Notes under the pieces: model-generated
What the model was told of the DNA's origin: nothing
Database searches by the model: none
The model's input: the letters and a program-made list of their open reading frames with translations, nothing else
Shown here: positions 1 through 12,269 of the stretch, in pieces
How positions within the stretch are numbered: position 1 is the first letter of the stretch
Layout: each line of letters begins with the position of its first letter
Assembly: GCF_000003605.2 (NCBI RefSeq)
Contig: NW_003147275.1
Coordinates: 459,833 to 495,393 of the forward strand
DNA length: 35,561 nucleotides
Direction of reading: 5' to 3'
From: Saccoglossus kowalevskii
Lineage: Eukaryota; Hemichordata; Enteropneusta; Harrimaniidae
Made by a program: the position numbers and the translations under genes

Positions 1-970
1 CGAGATGTGATGTGTGCGTAAATGTGAGTGGTGGCTGACTCCATGGTTGAGTGTGGTTGTAGAGATGTGATGTGTGCGTACGTGTGAGTGGTGCTGAATC
101 CATGGTTGAGTGTGGTTGTAGAGATATGATTAGTGTGTACGTGTGAGTGGTGGCTGACTCCATGGTTGAGTGTGGTTGTAGAGATGTGATGTGTGCGTAC
201 GTGTGAGTGGTGGCTGACTCCATGGTTGAGTGTGGTTGTAGAGATGTGATGTGTGCGTACGTGTGAGTGGTGCCTAAATCCATGGTTGAGTGTGGTTATA
301 GAGATGTGATGTGTGCGTACGTGTGAGTGGTGGCTGAATCCATGGTTGAGTCTGATTGTAGAGATGTGATGTGTGCGTATGTGTGAGTGGTGGCTGAATC
401 CATGGTTAAGTGTGGTTGTCGAGATGTGATGTGTGCGTAAATGTGAGTGGTGCCTGAATCCATGGTTGAGTGTGGTTGTGGAGATGTGATGTGTGCGTAA
501 ATGTGAGTGGTGGCTGACTCCATGGTTAAGTGTGGTTGTAGAGATGTGATGTGTGCTTACATGTGAGTGGTGGCTGACTCCATGGTTGAGTGTGGTTGTA
601 GAGATGTGATGTGTGCGTACGTGTGAGTGGTGGCTGAATCCATGGTTGAGTGTGGTTGTAGAAATGTGATGTGTGTGTACGTGTAAGTGGTGGCTGAATC
701 CATGGTTGTGTGTGGTTGCAGAGATGTGATGTGTGCGTACGTGTGAGTGGTGCCTGAATCCATGGTTGAGTGTGGTTGTAGAGATGTGATGTGTGTGTAC
801 GTGTAAGTGGTGGCTGAATCCATGGTTGTGTGTGGTTGTAGAGATGTGATGTGTGGTGTGCGTACGTGTGAGTGGTGCCTGACTCCATGGTTGAGTGTGG
901 TTGTAGAGATGTGATGTGTGCGTACGTGTGAGTGGTGGCTGACTCCATGGTTGAGTGTGGTTGTAGAGAT
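1..970. repeat. 60-bp minisatellite array, about 16 copies
   Basis: Head-to-tail copies of a 60-bp unit beginning GAGATGTGATGTGTGCGTAC and containing GACTCCATGGTTGAG. Most copies are exactly 60 bp. One near 62-120 is 59 bp, and the one at 841-905 is 65 bp because GTGTG is added. Copies differ at a few recurrent sites (GGCTGACT against GCCTGAAT, CGTACG against CGTAAA). The array starts before the window. Because 60 is a multiple of three, the minus strand reads as an open 20-residue peptide repeat; I treat that as a by-product of the period, not as a gene. Confidence 0.97.
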
Positions 971-1478
971 ACCGGGGGGGCAGTTGATACTATAGCTTGG
1001 TAGGGAGGTGCCCCTGAGCGCTCAAAAGATTGGATTGTGGCACAATCTATACCCATATTTATACCAAGTACCATTTCTGTCATCACTGTTTATTCAAAAT
1101 AAAATAGTTACCGTATTTGCTCTATGAGAAGAGCATCTCCAATAGAAGCACATGTAAGTCAACAGTTGCATTGTATATTGATTTATTAAGATTTTGACCA
1201 TAGAACCACCTCTGTCACTTACATAAGAGCATATTATTAACACAATGTTCAGGTTATTTAGGTTGTTAAATTAGAAACAACAGTTCGCTTTCTCTATGAT
1301 CTCCTTAGGGGTCAGCTGTCAGAAACTGGGGGTTGAACAAATATACCAAATCGGAAAAATATTACCGATATTTATACCTATCTTGACCAGAAATGAGACT
1401 GATACTTAAAATCCAAAAAACGAGACCCATTTCAGAGGCTCGTTCCTATTAGGCAAGTTCTATGTATTTCCCCCCGGG
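971..1478. mobile_element. 508-bp insertion inside the minisatellite, probable non-autonomous DNA transposon
   Basis: Unique sequence interrupts the 60-bp array. The left junction is GTAGAGAT then ACCGGGGGGG; the right junction is CCCCCCGGG then GTAGAGAT. The 8-bp flank GTAGAGAT is therefore present on both sides (963-970 and 1479-1486), as expected for a target-site duplication, and the ends form a short inverted repeat around CCGGGGGG. An 8-bp duplication is typical of hAT-like elements, but the terminal repeat is very short and there is no transposase. The flank is itself part of the repeat unit, so an origin by array rearrangement cannot be excluded. Confidence 0.6.
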
Positions 1479-1530
1479 GTAGAGATGTGATGTGTGCGTA
1501 CGTATGAGTGGTGCCTGAATCCATGGTTGA
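1479..1530. repeat. Last, truncated copy of the 60-bp minisatellite
   Basis: After the insertion the array resumes with GTAGAGATGTGATGTGTGCG and continues through GTGCCTGAATCCATGGTTGA, then stops abruptly at unrelated sequence (TGAAGAGAAATG). This shows that the array once ran continuously to here. Confidence 0.9.
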
Positions 1531-1575
1531 TGAAGAGAAATGAAGACAAGAACAATGGATGATACAGAACCTCAA

Positions 1576-1779
1576 CACGTGTCTTTCCTAACGTGATATA
1601 CTATTATCCTTCATCTGACGTCACACTGTTGTCGGCATGACGTCAACAGCCTAGTAAATTAAGTTAACATTGTGAAACGTATTGTGTCCAATTCAATTGA
1701 ATTTTATATATTAACATCATTAAGTATAATTACACCAACTCAGAAGTCACCCTCACGTGAACCCGAGTAGCTGACCAAT
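1576..1779 (+). promoter_or_regulatory. Cluster of two CREs, two E-boxes and a CCAAT box
   Basis: Within about 200 bp there are CACGTG (1576-1581), two exact TGACGTCA sites (1616-1623 and 1638-1645), TCACGTGA (1753-1760) and CCAAT (1775-1779). TGACGTCA is the consensus for CREB/ATF factors and CACGTG for bHLH-ZIP factors of the USF, MYC and MITF type. The spacing looks like an enhancer or TATA-less promoter, but no convincing coding exon follows on either strand, so the target is unknown. Confidence 0.4.
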
Positions 1780-1780
1780 C

Positions 1781-4700
1781 ACATTGCACAGACTCGTGTT
1801 GCGGAATGTATGCGATAAAAAAAATTTATTTTCTGTTCATTCAAACTCATTCATTCAGTACTTTCATGAGTACAAACACAATTCAAGCGTGATACGTTTT
1901 ATGGGTATAATATATTACAAAACCAAATCTCGTCACCAAAATATCAGTCACACATCGGACACACATAAACAAATTGTTACCTTTTTTTACGTTATTGGCT
2001 CTATCACATTATGTTAGGCATAATTGATTATAACATTCAATAACATCCTATCATTAACAGAAAACAAAACACGCTATGGAGCCCATACTTACCGTATGTA
2101 TCTCTCTCAGCATTGAAGCTCTCCCAGTACACCGCGTTGAAAAACTTATAGCGCCCTCAACCATCAACGTCCGTCCGTTTGAGGAGTACTTGAATGACTC
2201 AACTTTGTATTGTATCTATATGCTAGATGTTCACGAAAAATACAGGCCGTGCTTAATCTCAGTAGTAGAGACTTCTGCATTTCGGACCATTTTAACCACA
2301 GCCGTCTTCATCAACTTGAAGTTTAAGACGCTAAGGTAGACGCCTACTCACGAATTCAAAACCCAGAATTTATTCATTTTCCAATACATTGTACTTATGA
2401 AAGTATAAAAGATAATGACTTAACAAATGGGGGTCACCAGGTTAATTTTCGAAAAAAATGATAGTTGTATTTCAGTGGATAGTGGGCCTTTTGGCCGCGG
2501 CAGTATTATAATGTTTTTACCATAGGTTCCCATGGCACAGATATAATGCCGTATCTCAAATTGTAGGCTGATGATATAGACTGAAAAAATCCCATATTGT
2601 GAATCATGGGGTACTTTTTCTTGTTCTCAATTGTTTCAGAAATCAGGGTTTTGAAAAGTGAAAAAAAATTCAATTTGTATTTAACATTGTGCTCTATGGT
2701 ATTGTTCTAAAAATAGCGATTTTTGGAAAATATTAGGACAAGTTTCTCAAAATATGTCACTGTATGAATTCTGCTTCATGGTGACATGAGATAATAACTT
2801 CATGTTTTTACACAATAAATCAGTGAACATTGTCATGCGATTTATGACCATAGCTTTCTCAAAATTTATGAGTAAGCATCTACCTTAATGCCCTGCTTTA
2901 ATGAGCGTGTAGAAATTGTCGTGGACACGCGCCACTCATTGCTAACCCTGCGACATGGGGTAAGTCTGTAATCGATATATTTCGGCTCTATAAATATGTG
3001 TTCGCTCAACATCTTTGAAAGAGGATATCTTTATTCTATCTTTGTGAATAAATAGTGACGAATTAACACAGCAAATGAAAAACGAATTCGCATGATTATC
3101 GGAACGTATCGTAACTTCGCTCCATGTTTGTTTCCTATCCCCAGTAAACTAAGCAATGCGGATCTATCGTATAGTAATGACCATACTGTAGTTGTAGTTG
3201 AAAACATGTTTTGTTGAATTCCGGTTGTAAGTTTTGCCCATAGAAATCTATCGATGGGACGTCAGCAGCCTAGCGAATTAAGTTGAAGATGTGAATCTTC
3301 GTAAAGCTATCTTTGTGGTGGTGATAGATACGCAGTATCATTGAGGGCGCAACTTATTGCCTTTTTGCTAGTTAGCATTTTCGAAAATATTGGTTTAAAA
3401 GTGGTTGAGATAACAAATTCTAAAAACAAAATGATAAAAAATATCCTAAATTATTGACCTTTCCCGTGTAATAAGCAGAAGTCTAAACTTCTAGATGACC
3501 AACGATTTCAGAACAAAACGTATGTTTAATAGTCATTTTGTTCCCATGGTCGCTCGAGGGCGCTACGTATTGAAATGTATATTACGTGATGACTTATTCC
3601 GTGGACGACCGTTTGCAATAGTTTCAAGCTGTACTGTTTTATAACTATTGTTGATTTAGACATATGTGGGAATAAAACCTGTAAATAGGTTATTATAATA
3701 TTGAAAATCATCCAACGCTCACATCAAGTCGATGTTTTAGAGTTATATTACAATGTATATATTATATATGATTGCTTCCGTTGTAGAATTGTCGAAACGT
3801 TTCAGTCATAGTTCTTTTTCTTTCATGAAATAATGTGTAGCCCAATACTTCATCCATCTATGATCTGTATTGCTTATAAACACACAGGTTTCTAGAAAAT
3901 GTCCAAGCTAAGGGTTTTTATCTCTAGTTTTCTGGGCGGCGTACATCAGGTTAACGGGATATCATCACGTGAGTTTTGACCACTCTGGCATGATTTGCAA
4001 TGTAACTTACAATTTACTTTGACACTCTGTAATAAACCTGTCCCCTCCATTTTTATTAAATGAATGTAGTAAAATGAAATTTATTTAATGGAATAGGATT
4101 ATAGTGAAAACATTTCTGGCCACAGATATTCAATTGAATAAGATTATATGGAGGACATTTCTGGCCATAGTTAAATACCCCACTTATCGTACCCGGTTGT
4201 AAGTATATATATATCCCAATCAAGGAGTATTTTGTGGACAACTAAAGTACGTCGGTATAAATGTGAAGGACTTTTTGCATAGGCTTGACTCGTGGGGAAT
4301 AGTAATTCATTAGAATGTTCTCAATTTGGGCACTTGTTAATATGCATTCAACACAGTCAATGAATGAATACGTCTAGACATGTAGGCATGTTTATTGTCC
4401 TCTACTAGTAGGAGTTTTGTGAAATGTACGTTACTTACGTCAATGTTTATAACGAGTTATTGGCTAAATGTTTACCTCAACATGTTGTTTTCTATTATTC
4501 GGTTTACGTATGATGGTAGGTTTGCCCGGAAAACCTGAAACTCTGTTTCATGTATTGAGTTTTACTTTTGAATGAATGTATATGTGATAATAATCTCGCA
4601 TTGTGAGTTTACTCACTAAGAAGAGATATTTATGTAGTTCCGGCAGTAAAGATCACTCATTTCGGCATTTTATTGAACTATTGGTCCACTTTTTTCAGAA

Positions 4701-5190
4701 TTACCTAGAGCTATTAATGCCGCCTTTTCAGGGTCTTGAGAACTTTAGGTGAAATGTAGCACGTACGAGCACATGTGGAAAATAAATTAAAAGTTTTTAA
4801 AATTTAAAATATTTATTGAGTTGTAATTTTATAATGAATTTCATAGTTATAATCAAACTTTTCAACGTTATGAGTACGCAATTAAGTTGTAGCTATTTAC
4901 TGTTATTTTTTAATAAAATGAATTAAAATATATTAGAATGCAATTTTTAAATGTTATTACTTTTTTTCGATTTTAAACATTATTAAACATTATTATTATA
5001 GCGTAATGTATGAAGGTATCAGTTGTCCTTTTCTCCAGTCTGTATTCAGACTGTATTTTCATATTCTGTTTAATTTGTAATGTGAGTGTAAACGGCGATT
5101 TTGCATTTTCAAATAAAGCAAAATACGTTATATTACTGACGTTAATGAAATTACGTACTTTGCATTACTGAAAAACGTAATTAAGACATA
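1781..5190. other. Non-coding stretch, no gene recognised
   Basis: No reading frame here has recognisable domains or good splice sites. The longest frames are about 60-90 codons with A+T-rich, random-looking translations. A TATA-like TATAAATA sits at 2989-2996 without a supporting gene. A 40-bp segment at 3258-3300 resembles 1639-1680 (both contain GACGTCA, CAGCCTAG and AATTAAGTT). TCACGTGA occurs at 3965-3972. 4780-5000 is especially A+T-rich. Confidence 0.6.
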
Positions 5191-5276
5191 ATGTATATTC
5201 TGAAGTCTCATACGTCGTGTATTCACTTCCTATATGTATAACTGAGCACACAAAGACTTCCCATACGCACCTTGCC

Positions 5277-5596
5277 CACGTGTGGCAATGTGACTGTTCC
5301 TGTACCACGTGCACTCACTCCCGACATTGGAATATAACTGCGCGCACAGAAAACGCTTCATAGACACCCCGATCGTGTGTGAACATGTGACAGTAAGACC
5401 CTTCTTATGGGAGAAGGATTTATTTAATGTAATTTATTTGCTGGTAGTCATGGAGTAGGCGAATCTCGCGTGTCGCACGTAACCCTGCTTTCAGCGTTTC
5501 CGATGCCAGGATATATAATACACCTACACTATGGATGGTGAAACAATTAATAAAGATATCTAAATCGAGAACGGATGACGTCAGCATGATCACGTG
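5277..5596. promoter_or_regulatory. E-box and CRE cluster
   Basis: CACGTG occurs at 5277-5282 and 5306-5311. An exact TGACGTCA at 5576-5583 is followed seven bases later by CACGTG at 5591-5596, inside TCACGTGA. The arrangement resembles the CRE plus E-box pair at 19176-19192. No TATA box or coding exon is attached, so the regulatory role is inferred only from the motifs. Confidence 0.3.
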
Positions 5597-5599
5597 AGG

Positions 5600-8500
5600 T
5601 AAACGTGCGTGATGTAGTGATGTAATTACGCTATGATAATGATGACGACATCATCGGCGGTAACGACCCGGATGTAAGATGTTATATTTGTACTGTCGGT
5701 ACTCTCCAGTCTAAATATAGAATTACATTAATAAGTTAATGGATGTTTTAATGTTTGCCTTTTGAATTTGTTAATATAAATGTTTCTTCATTAATTAATT
5801 ATATATCAATACAACACGCGTGGTGAACTTTTCGTAATTGCCCTCCCACACAGAATTTAGGGAAGTATTCTATTGAAAATTCCAATTCAATATTTATCTA
5901 GTAATAGCCTACCCCACGCAGTTGCATTTTGTGAAATCATAAAATGTTAACACTTGTTTTAATATATGTGTGCTTGACAACCGTTCCGACATTGACAGCA
6001 ACTGGTGTTCAATAAATAAGTAAGAAAATAAGTAAATAATTGAATATATAGCTCTCGCTTTTTTATTAAATTAATTAATTTGCTTGTTTGTTTGTTTGTT
6101 TACTCATTCTTTGAAATGTTTCTATTTGTTATGGAGGTAATACTCATATCGTTGTTATATCAATGATAATGCTTAAATATACTTGAACTGCGGGAATTCA
6201 CATTCCTAGGTGTATCCTGCATTGATACAAGCAAACCTGTATCTATGGCGACATAGTTAACGTATAAGATATGGTTGATGGCACCCATTAACAACTGGAC
6301 AGGTATCACCGAGTTGTTATCTGATCATTGTAGGCAGAAAATATAATTGACCTAAACGTTGAAAAACATTTTAGAAATAAAACCAATTAAACATGCAAAT
6401 GACGGACATAATTATGTAACATGGAGTGAATGCGATCAATAATAAAATTGATTCTTGTAAACAAAGACAGTGACTCTTGAGATGCAATTACCACAAACAG
6501 GGATGAATGGTTTCTCAATTATGCAAATTAGCTCATTCAAATAAGAACATTTGTTGGCAATATATCCCCTTACCCGCTACAAAGATTGTAATAGTGAACC
6601 TGTACTCAAAAATGTCAGCGGACAAATCATCAAAGTTAAATCTGTATTAGATGTCTGACCAGGCACTAAGTACGAGCCATTTGTCAATACTTGATTGTGT
6701 TCCATTCCACTATATATATATTGTAAAAATAACCCATTTTCCTCAAATGCGGAGAGAGATAATGTTTTGAGGGCTTTTGTTTAATATGGCCAAAACTACT
6801 GAACTTTGAGCAGATCTCAGAATTCACATTAGCAATATCATGTTCACGTGTTCTCAGAAACCATACACACATATTTACTTTGTATTGACTGTACGAATGC
6901 ATAAATTACAGTACGCCAACTGACTACCCCTTTCTTATTCAAATGTAAAACATTCACTGAGAAATGAAATGAATATATAATTAAAATATTAAAATGAAAT
7001 TCAAAATTTATGCTGATTATTTTTGGGAATACGCAATTTTTCAGCCAAATATCTTGCCAGAATGTCATCCGCGGAGCTATTATAATTATCTTTTAAATGT
7101 ATTTTTATTTAACACAAGCTAATTATCTTGTATGCCTCTTGCAATTTTTTCGCTAATTCGCTTGAGTATTTCATTTTGTTTCACCTTTTGAACTTTCCGC
7201 GTTTTCTTATCAAAATTACAGATCAACTAGAAAATGTCACGATATCGCGCCTCGCCTGCGCAATTTTAGCGCCAAAAACAAATCTCTGTGGGAGTTCGAT
7301 CGAATGCATATATATTAGTTATGTTTATTTCCTGTTCCACGAAATGTTCATTCCGCCGTCTTTGGTTATACAGAGTGATGCTAAATATATCCGCATAACA
7401 AATACATCCGGTTTATATAAAAGATAAACTCGCCGCTGAGAGTTTTACCTTGTTGAATACAAGCTTAGAATAATTTCACGAAAGGTTATTCCAGTCATAG
7501 AGAAGGTTAATGTGTCGTAAAGAGGAATAAAATATCCGTCGTAAACTACTAGTATCACCTTTAAGTTCGGGCCACATAAATTAATTTTTTTGTTTCATGT
7601 CTTCGGAAACTCGAATTGCATCCGTGGAAACACGTCGGCGTGTGCTTGCTTTCAATTTCCGAAAACCTGCTCATGTGAAACAGTGAACATAATAATCATT
7701 TGCTGTGGCCTGTGCCAAATAATAGTAACAATTGATCAGTTAATAATAAATATGCGGCTTTCAAAGGTTACAGGGTATTTCACATGTGTATACTAATATA
7801 AGCTAATAAATCACCATTTCCATTTCGACCACAAAAATCAACTTTTAAAATATTTTCTAAAAACGCATATACACTCAGAGATAACGTAATATATGAACAA
7901 CAGAGAAGTGAGTCACCATGTACTATCGAACAATTACAAATTTAAAAAAAAACAAGACATTTACAAAATGACCACGCCTGAGCAGTTGCCAAGGAACTCT
8001 CCGTGATTCAATACTGGCAACGTGGCTGAATTGATAGCACATCCAGGCGGGCGGCCCGATTGCGACATTATCTGGTACCCCTATTCGCCCGATTTGGCAC
8101 AGACGAACATCGCTAGGTCGGGGGATCCTCGTATCCTCTTGATTAGACTCGAAAGTGTGTTCCTTTTCACCCGAACATGATTTGGTCACCCGATTTGCAT
8201 ATGTGTACGTGACAAAAAATGAGTAAATCCTCATCAACCCGAATCCATATTTTACCGGAAGCAGGCGATAGTATACTTTTTACAGAACAAAAACAAAGAG
8301 ACTGTTAATTTTCACGCATTTGTAATCGATCGTGTTAACGACCATTGCTATGGCCAATAAATCGATGTTCCAGACATTTGTTTATGATAATTGGCGACCC
8401 AGCACGTTAAAGGATTACATCATGCTGATTCGTGGGGTCACCATGCTTTGCGCATGCCCGAAATCCGTCCGTTGCCGACTTCCGCTAATCTTTTTTTGTC

Positions 8501-9700
8501 GACAGAGCACTTGGACATAGAACTTGATCAAAATTGGTATTAATAATTGATCAAAATAATTAAACAATAAAATTAGAATCCTTAGAAAAAGAAAAATACG
8601 ACCCCCAATTTGAAGCCGGTGTTCGTGGCAACCACGACAAATGTGATGAGGGTGCACGTGACAGTCACGCCAAAGATGACGACGGTACGCGTGATAAAAC
8701 GACGTACATGACCGACGATACACGTGACAGCCACGATAAACTGAAAGTTTGAAGCACACGACAATCACGACTCAAGATCGTTGACGCACGGGATTCTAAA
8801 TTATAATAACGAAAATGACAAACTAATTATTCCCTTACATCGACTCATACGCCTACTACATCACAGCAAAGTAGGTACAATGTGTACATTTCTTGCGATT
8901 ACCGCGTCATAATAGTGACCATATATTATACGCAAATTATCAGATTTGCATTACAAATCTCCATGACATACATTTCTCAATACTATGTTATAAATAAGCG
9001 AAAACAAATCCGGGTCAGTGGTCACGAAATGGCCACTATTTGTAAACCTATGATGGGAAGACCCCTACTCTACATTCACTTCCACAGTCTTGGTCTCTTG
9101 TCACATATTTTGAAATCCTATTATCCTGTATCGAGTGAAACCTTTCAAAAGTAACCATTTATGTCGGATCGTCATGGGAACGTGAAAATTGGGATTGAGA
9201 GTATTCAGTCAGGCGTTTTATACACAAACACAATCATGTTAAGGTGGATTGAATTTGCCATGGGTTGAAAATGTAGCGTTGCTTGGTCGCAATATATGGG
9301 TAGATACAACGAACAAAACACAAACAAATAACATGAACATTTGGATTACGGCATATATGCGTCACTAGTGTAGGCCCCTTCAGACTGACACATGTTATTG
9401 TCACTACTAAACGAAACTTTAAACGCTATTGTTTTCTATGTGAACAAAGACGTAATGTTCTTAAAATTATGAAAAATATTATTGCTTTTTCACTATATCT
9501 TTTAAAATACCATCTACAAAGCACCGCCTGTGTAAACCCCTGGGTAGATAGAACCTTTACCTTCACTTATTTACTGTATTTGTATTACTTTCTTATTTTA
9601 TTTTTTTTTTGTAGTTATTAGACCTTTTAAATTAATTTTGTGGTTTATCTTTAGTTGCTTTATTTTTACCTTACTGTATCTACAGCAGATTACAGTTGCG
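5600..9700. other. Non-coding A+T-rich stretch
   Basis: No gene is supported. Simple repeats include (GTTT)n at about 6083-6101 and ATTAATTAATT runs. The minus-strand frames at 7923-8237 and 8415-8768 are longer than average, but they have no domain, and the second reflects a degenerate motif of the form CACGTGACAGYCACG repeated between about 8640 and 8770. The rest looks like unconstrained intergenic DNA. Confidence 0.55.
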
Positions 9701-9704
9701 TAAT

Positions 9705-9735
9705 AAACTATTATTATTATATTATTATTATATTT
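9705..9735. repeat. (ATT)n tract, possibly an old LINE tail
   Basis: The sequence AATAAACTATTATTATTATA followed by more ATT units looks like the 3' tail seen on the LINE remnant ending near 13650, but no coding LINE sequence is visible upstream. It may simply be a microsatellite. Confidence 0.4.
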
Positions 9736-9901
9736 AGTAGTCTGAAAAACCACGGTATGTCGAGTCTGCATTTGCCGAGTATATGCGAATCTGTCACGTA
9801 CTCGCTCTTTCCGCTTCCACATAACGCTTACTCGTATCATTACATAATTACTCATTGTAAGACATTATACCTTCCACTTTGAAACCGTAACATGCTTTTA
9901 T

Positions 9902-9939
9902 CATACACATTTTAAACAAACATACACATTTTAAACAAA
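9902..9939. repeat. Perfect 19-bp tandem duplication
   Basis: CATACACATTTTAAACAAA occurs twice in immediate succession (9902-9920 and 9921-9939) with no mismatch, followed by a T run. It is a short, recent tandem duplication with no visible coding role. Confidence 0.9.
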
Positions 9940-9945
9940 CATTTT

Positions 9946-11160
9946 TTTTTCAAAATAAAACACTAATTGTTTTACTGTAACATAAATGTTATATAATATT
10001 GTTTGACAAAACATATAATGGGTTATCGCAGTCTATAACATGCCACCAGAACTACTAAAATTTAGATTAAAACGTGGTAGGTATTAAAGATAAACAATAG
10101 ATTGGGAGTCTAAACATAGACCCTCTACTGATCTAACTGAGGTCTGCCATGCAGCTAAACGTCACAGTATATATGTAGTCACTGATCTACCTAGCCGACC
10201 ACCAAAAGTGATGAGATTGAGTGATTAGTCAATGACTGGTTGTCATGACATCACCTTATTCTGGACATTATATTGTTTTATGATGTTCCGACTTTATTTA
10301 ATTCCGACTAGATTAAATACTTCACAAGAGAGGCAGTCATCAACACATCAATGTCATTCTACGGCATAAAGAGTTTGTACTCTTACATTGCCTTCCCAGC
10401 CTATTGCTACAAACACCCAACACGTGGTAGTGCACGTCTTTGGCAGAGTCTCGTCGTGGAGTCCCTTCGTTGCATTCAATTATGCTAAATATATGTTGAA
10501 ATGTTGTTTAAAGTTGTGTAACTCTATTTGTAATGTGATCACTGAAACTGTTCAATTTGAAGCACACCAGAAAGGAAAAAAAATACAAATAGAAAGTGCC
10601 TAAGTATGAAACACATTTGAATTTCAAGTACTTCGAGAAACATCACATACAAATGTTTCATGAAGTGTTTATGTACAGGGTACAAAATGCCCGAAAACCA
10701 ATTTGGCCACCAGTCGGCCATTTTAATCAAAATTTAAAACAAACTGTCTGTCGGCTGATATAGCTCAGATGCATAATGTAAAAGGAATACCAAAAAAATC
10801 AGTCTGGCCATTTTAAAGATAACAAGAATATTCACTATAATAAGAAAATTTGTCTATATTTAATGAATTAAATCAATCAGAAAGTGGTCCATCCAAGTTA
10901 CCTATACATAAAATATTAAAACAATCGGGCAGGCGATTTTCAAAAAGATTTTTTTTAACCAAAAATGACACAAATATTCACAAAATCAGAGAATTGAAGG
11001 TATCATCAAAAATTTAACAAATTTACCATAGAAAACTATATATGTAATATAAACTTGAAGGCAATCATACTAGCCATTTTCAATGGTTACTAGTTATTTC
11101 TAAATATGATTTTTTCAACAGATACATGTCTGATCCACCTTACTGATCTGAAACTCCAGG
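9946..11160. other. Non-coding stretch with a scattered CCATTTT motif
   Basis: No gene is supported. Between 10710 and 11085 the sequence repeatedly returns to variants of GGCCATTTT (near 10715, 10804, 10931 and 11071), each in an A+T-rich context. This suggests a degenerate repeat or the remains of a repeated element. The copies are too diverged for me to define a unit. Confidence 0.4.
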
Positions 11161-11164
11161 AGCC

Positions 11165-11935
11165 TTTTTACGGGCATGCTTTTACTTAACCGAGGTATGG
11201 TTTTACTTAACCGACAAAAGACCTTTGGCACGGTCGACCATTCAATTTTATGTAGTAAATTGAAATTAATGAGAGTCAAGTCGATTAAGTGGTTCGAGTC
11301 ATATCTATGTAATATAAAATAAATTTGAAGGTTAATGTATTGGTGTCAGAATTGTGAGATGTTACGTGGGGTGCCCTCTTCCCATTTTTATGTTAAACAC
11401 AAAAATCTCCACGTCAGCGTAAATTGTAAAGCGTTACTAAATGCTGATGATACTAATGGACTAATGGTTTCTATTTCAACTATTCTAAAGCCAGACACTC
11501 GAACTGTCATAAATGACTCAGTGATAATCGATAGATACCATGTCTTGGCAACACGGAATCTATTGTATTTGGACCGAAAGTTAAAAAAGTCATGGATTTC
11601 AAAATAAGCTCAGAAAATCAAAATGTTCTAGCTAAAACCTCAGTTAAATATTTTGGTATGCATCTGGCCTGCTTTATGGGGAAATTGTTTAGCAAATATC
11701 AGGTGAAATCAATGTAAAATAATATTTTTTACATAGACAAGGGGTATCTCTAAATAAATTACTTCTGAAAATGTTATGGTCAGTCCTAATTGAACCTGAT
11801 GTTGATTCTGGATGCGAGTAAGATGTGGGTTACAAAACTTCGTTAATTTATGGGGTTTTTTTATATGTCTAACGGCTGTATCCAACATAACTTCAAACTC
11901 AACTTAATAAAACAACTCATTTACATTCATACATC
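11165..11935 (+). mobile_element. Decayed non-LTR retrotransposon, reverse transcriptase fragment
   Basis: Translation of 11224-11334 gives FGTVDHSIL followed by WFESYL, which matches the conserved (A)FDTVDHxIL and WFxSYL blocks of LINE reverse transcriptases. Further on in the same frame comes RGVPSS (a remnant of the GVPQGS block). At 11440-11451 is NADD, the position of the catalytic YADD box, with Tyr replaced by Asn. From 11553, in another frame, TESIVFGPK and then TSVKYFGMHL match the thumb region (TESIxFG, VKYLGxxLD). Weaker similarity (KLQTQLNKT) appears near 11885. Two in-frame stops, at least one frameshift and internal loss show it is dead. The endonuclease part is absent, so it is 5'-truncated. 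The clade cannot be fixed, though CR1/L2-like is plausible. Confidence 0.85.
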
Positions 11936-12269
11936 GATAGGGGAGCAATTCAAATCTGTATGACCACAAGATATAAGGCAGAGAACGACATTTTCTATAC
12001 CCGAATTAAAAATGGAATAAATTACCACCCATAGTTTAACATATGAGTGATAAATTCCATATTAAACAGACAGCGGAGAAATAAATTTACTAGGTAATTT
12101 TCGATTTCATATTTGAAATGTGTCTTTAACAAATTATATTATCGTGTTTTTGTCAGGAATTGAATGCCTTGCGATTTTATTGTATTTTTGGTTTAGTATA
12201 TTTGTTTTTTTTGGCTGGTGGTTGAGGTTGAGTGGATAGTGTCATACTGGAAATAAGTTGCTTTCGCGA

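Noticed and set aside
1-970. Possible CRISPR array, because of regular 60-bp spacing
   Set aside because: The whole unit is repeated with no unique spacers, which is a minisatellite.
2076-2339. 87-codon plus frame, and on the minus strand a strong donor (TACGGTAAGTAT) after a peptide reading VYWESFNAERDTYG
   Set aside because: The minus frame has a stop about 20 codons upstream, no good acceptor and no partner exon, so an exon cannot be supported.
7923-8237. 104-codon minus-strand frame
   Set aside because: No domain, and no splice or promoter signals; part of the region shows degenerate repetition nearby.
11285-11300. GGTTCGAGTC resembling a tRNA B box
   Set aside because: It lies inside the reverse-transcriptase coding remnant (WFESYL) and no A box or cloverleaf can be formed.
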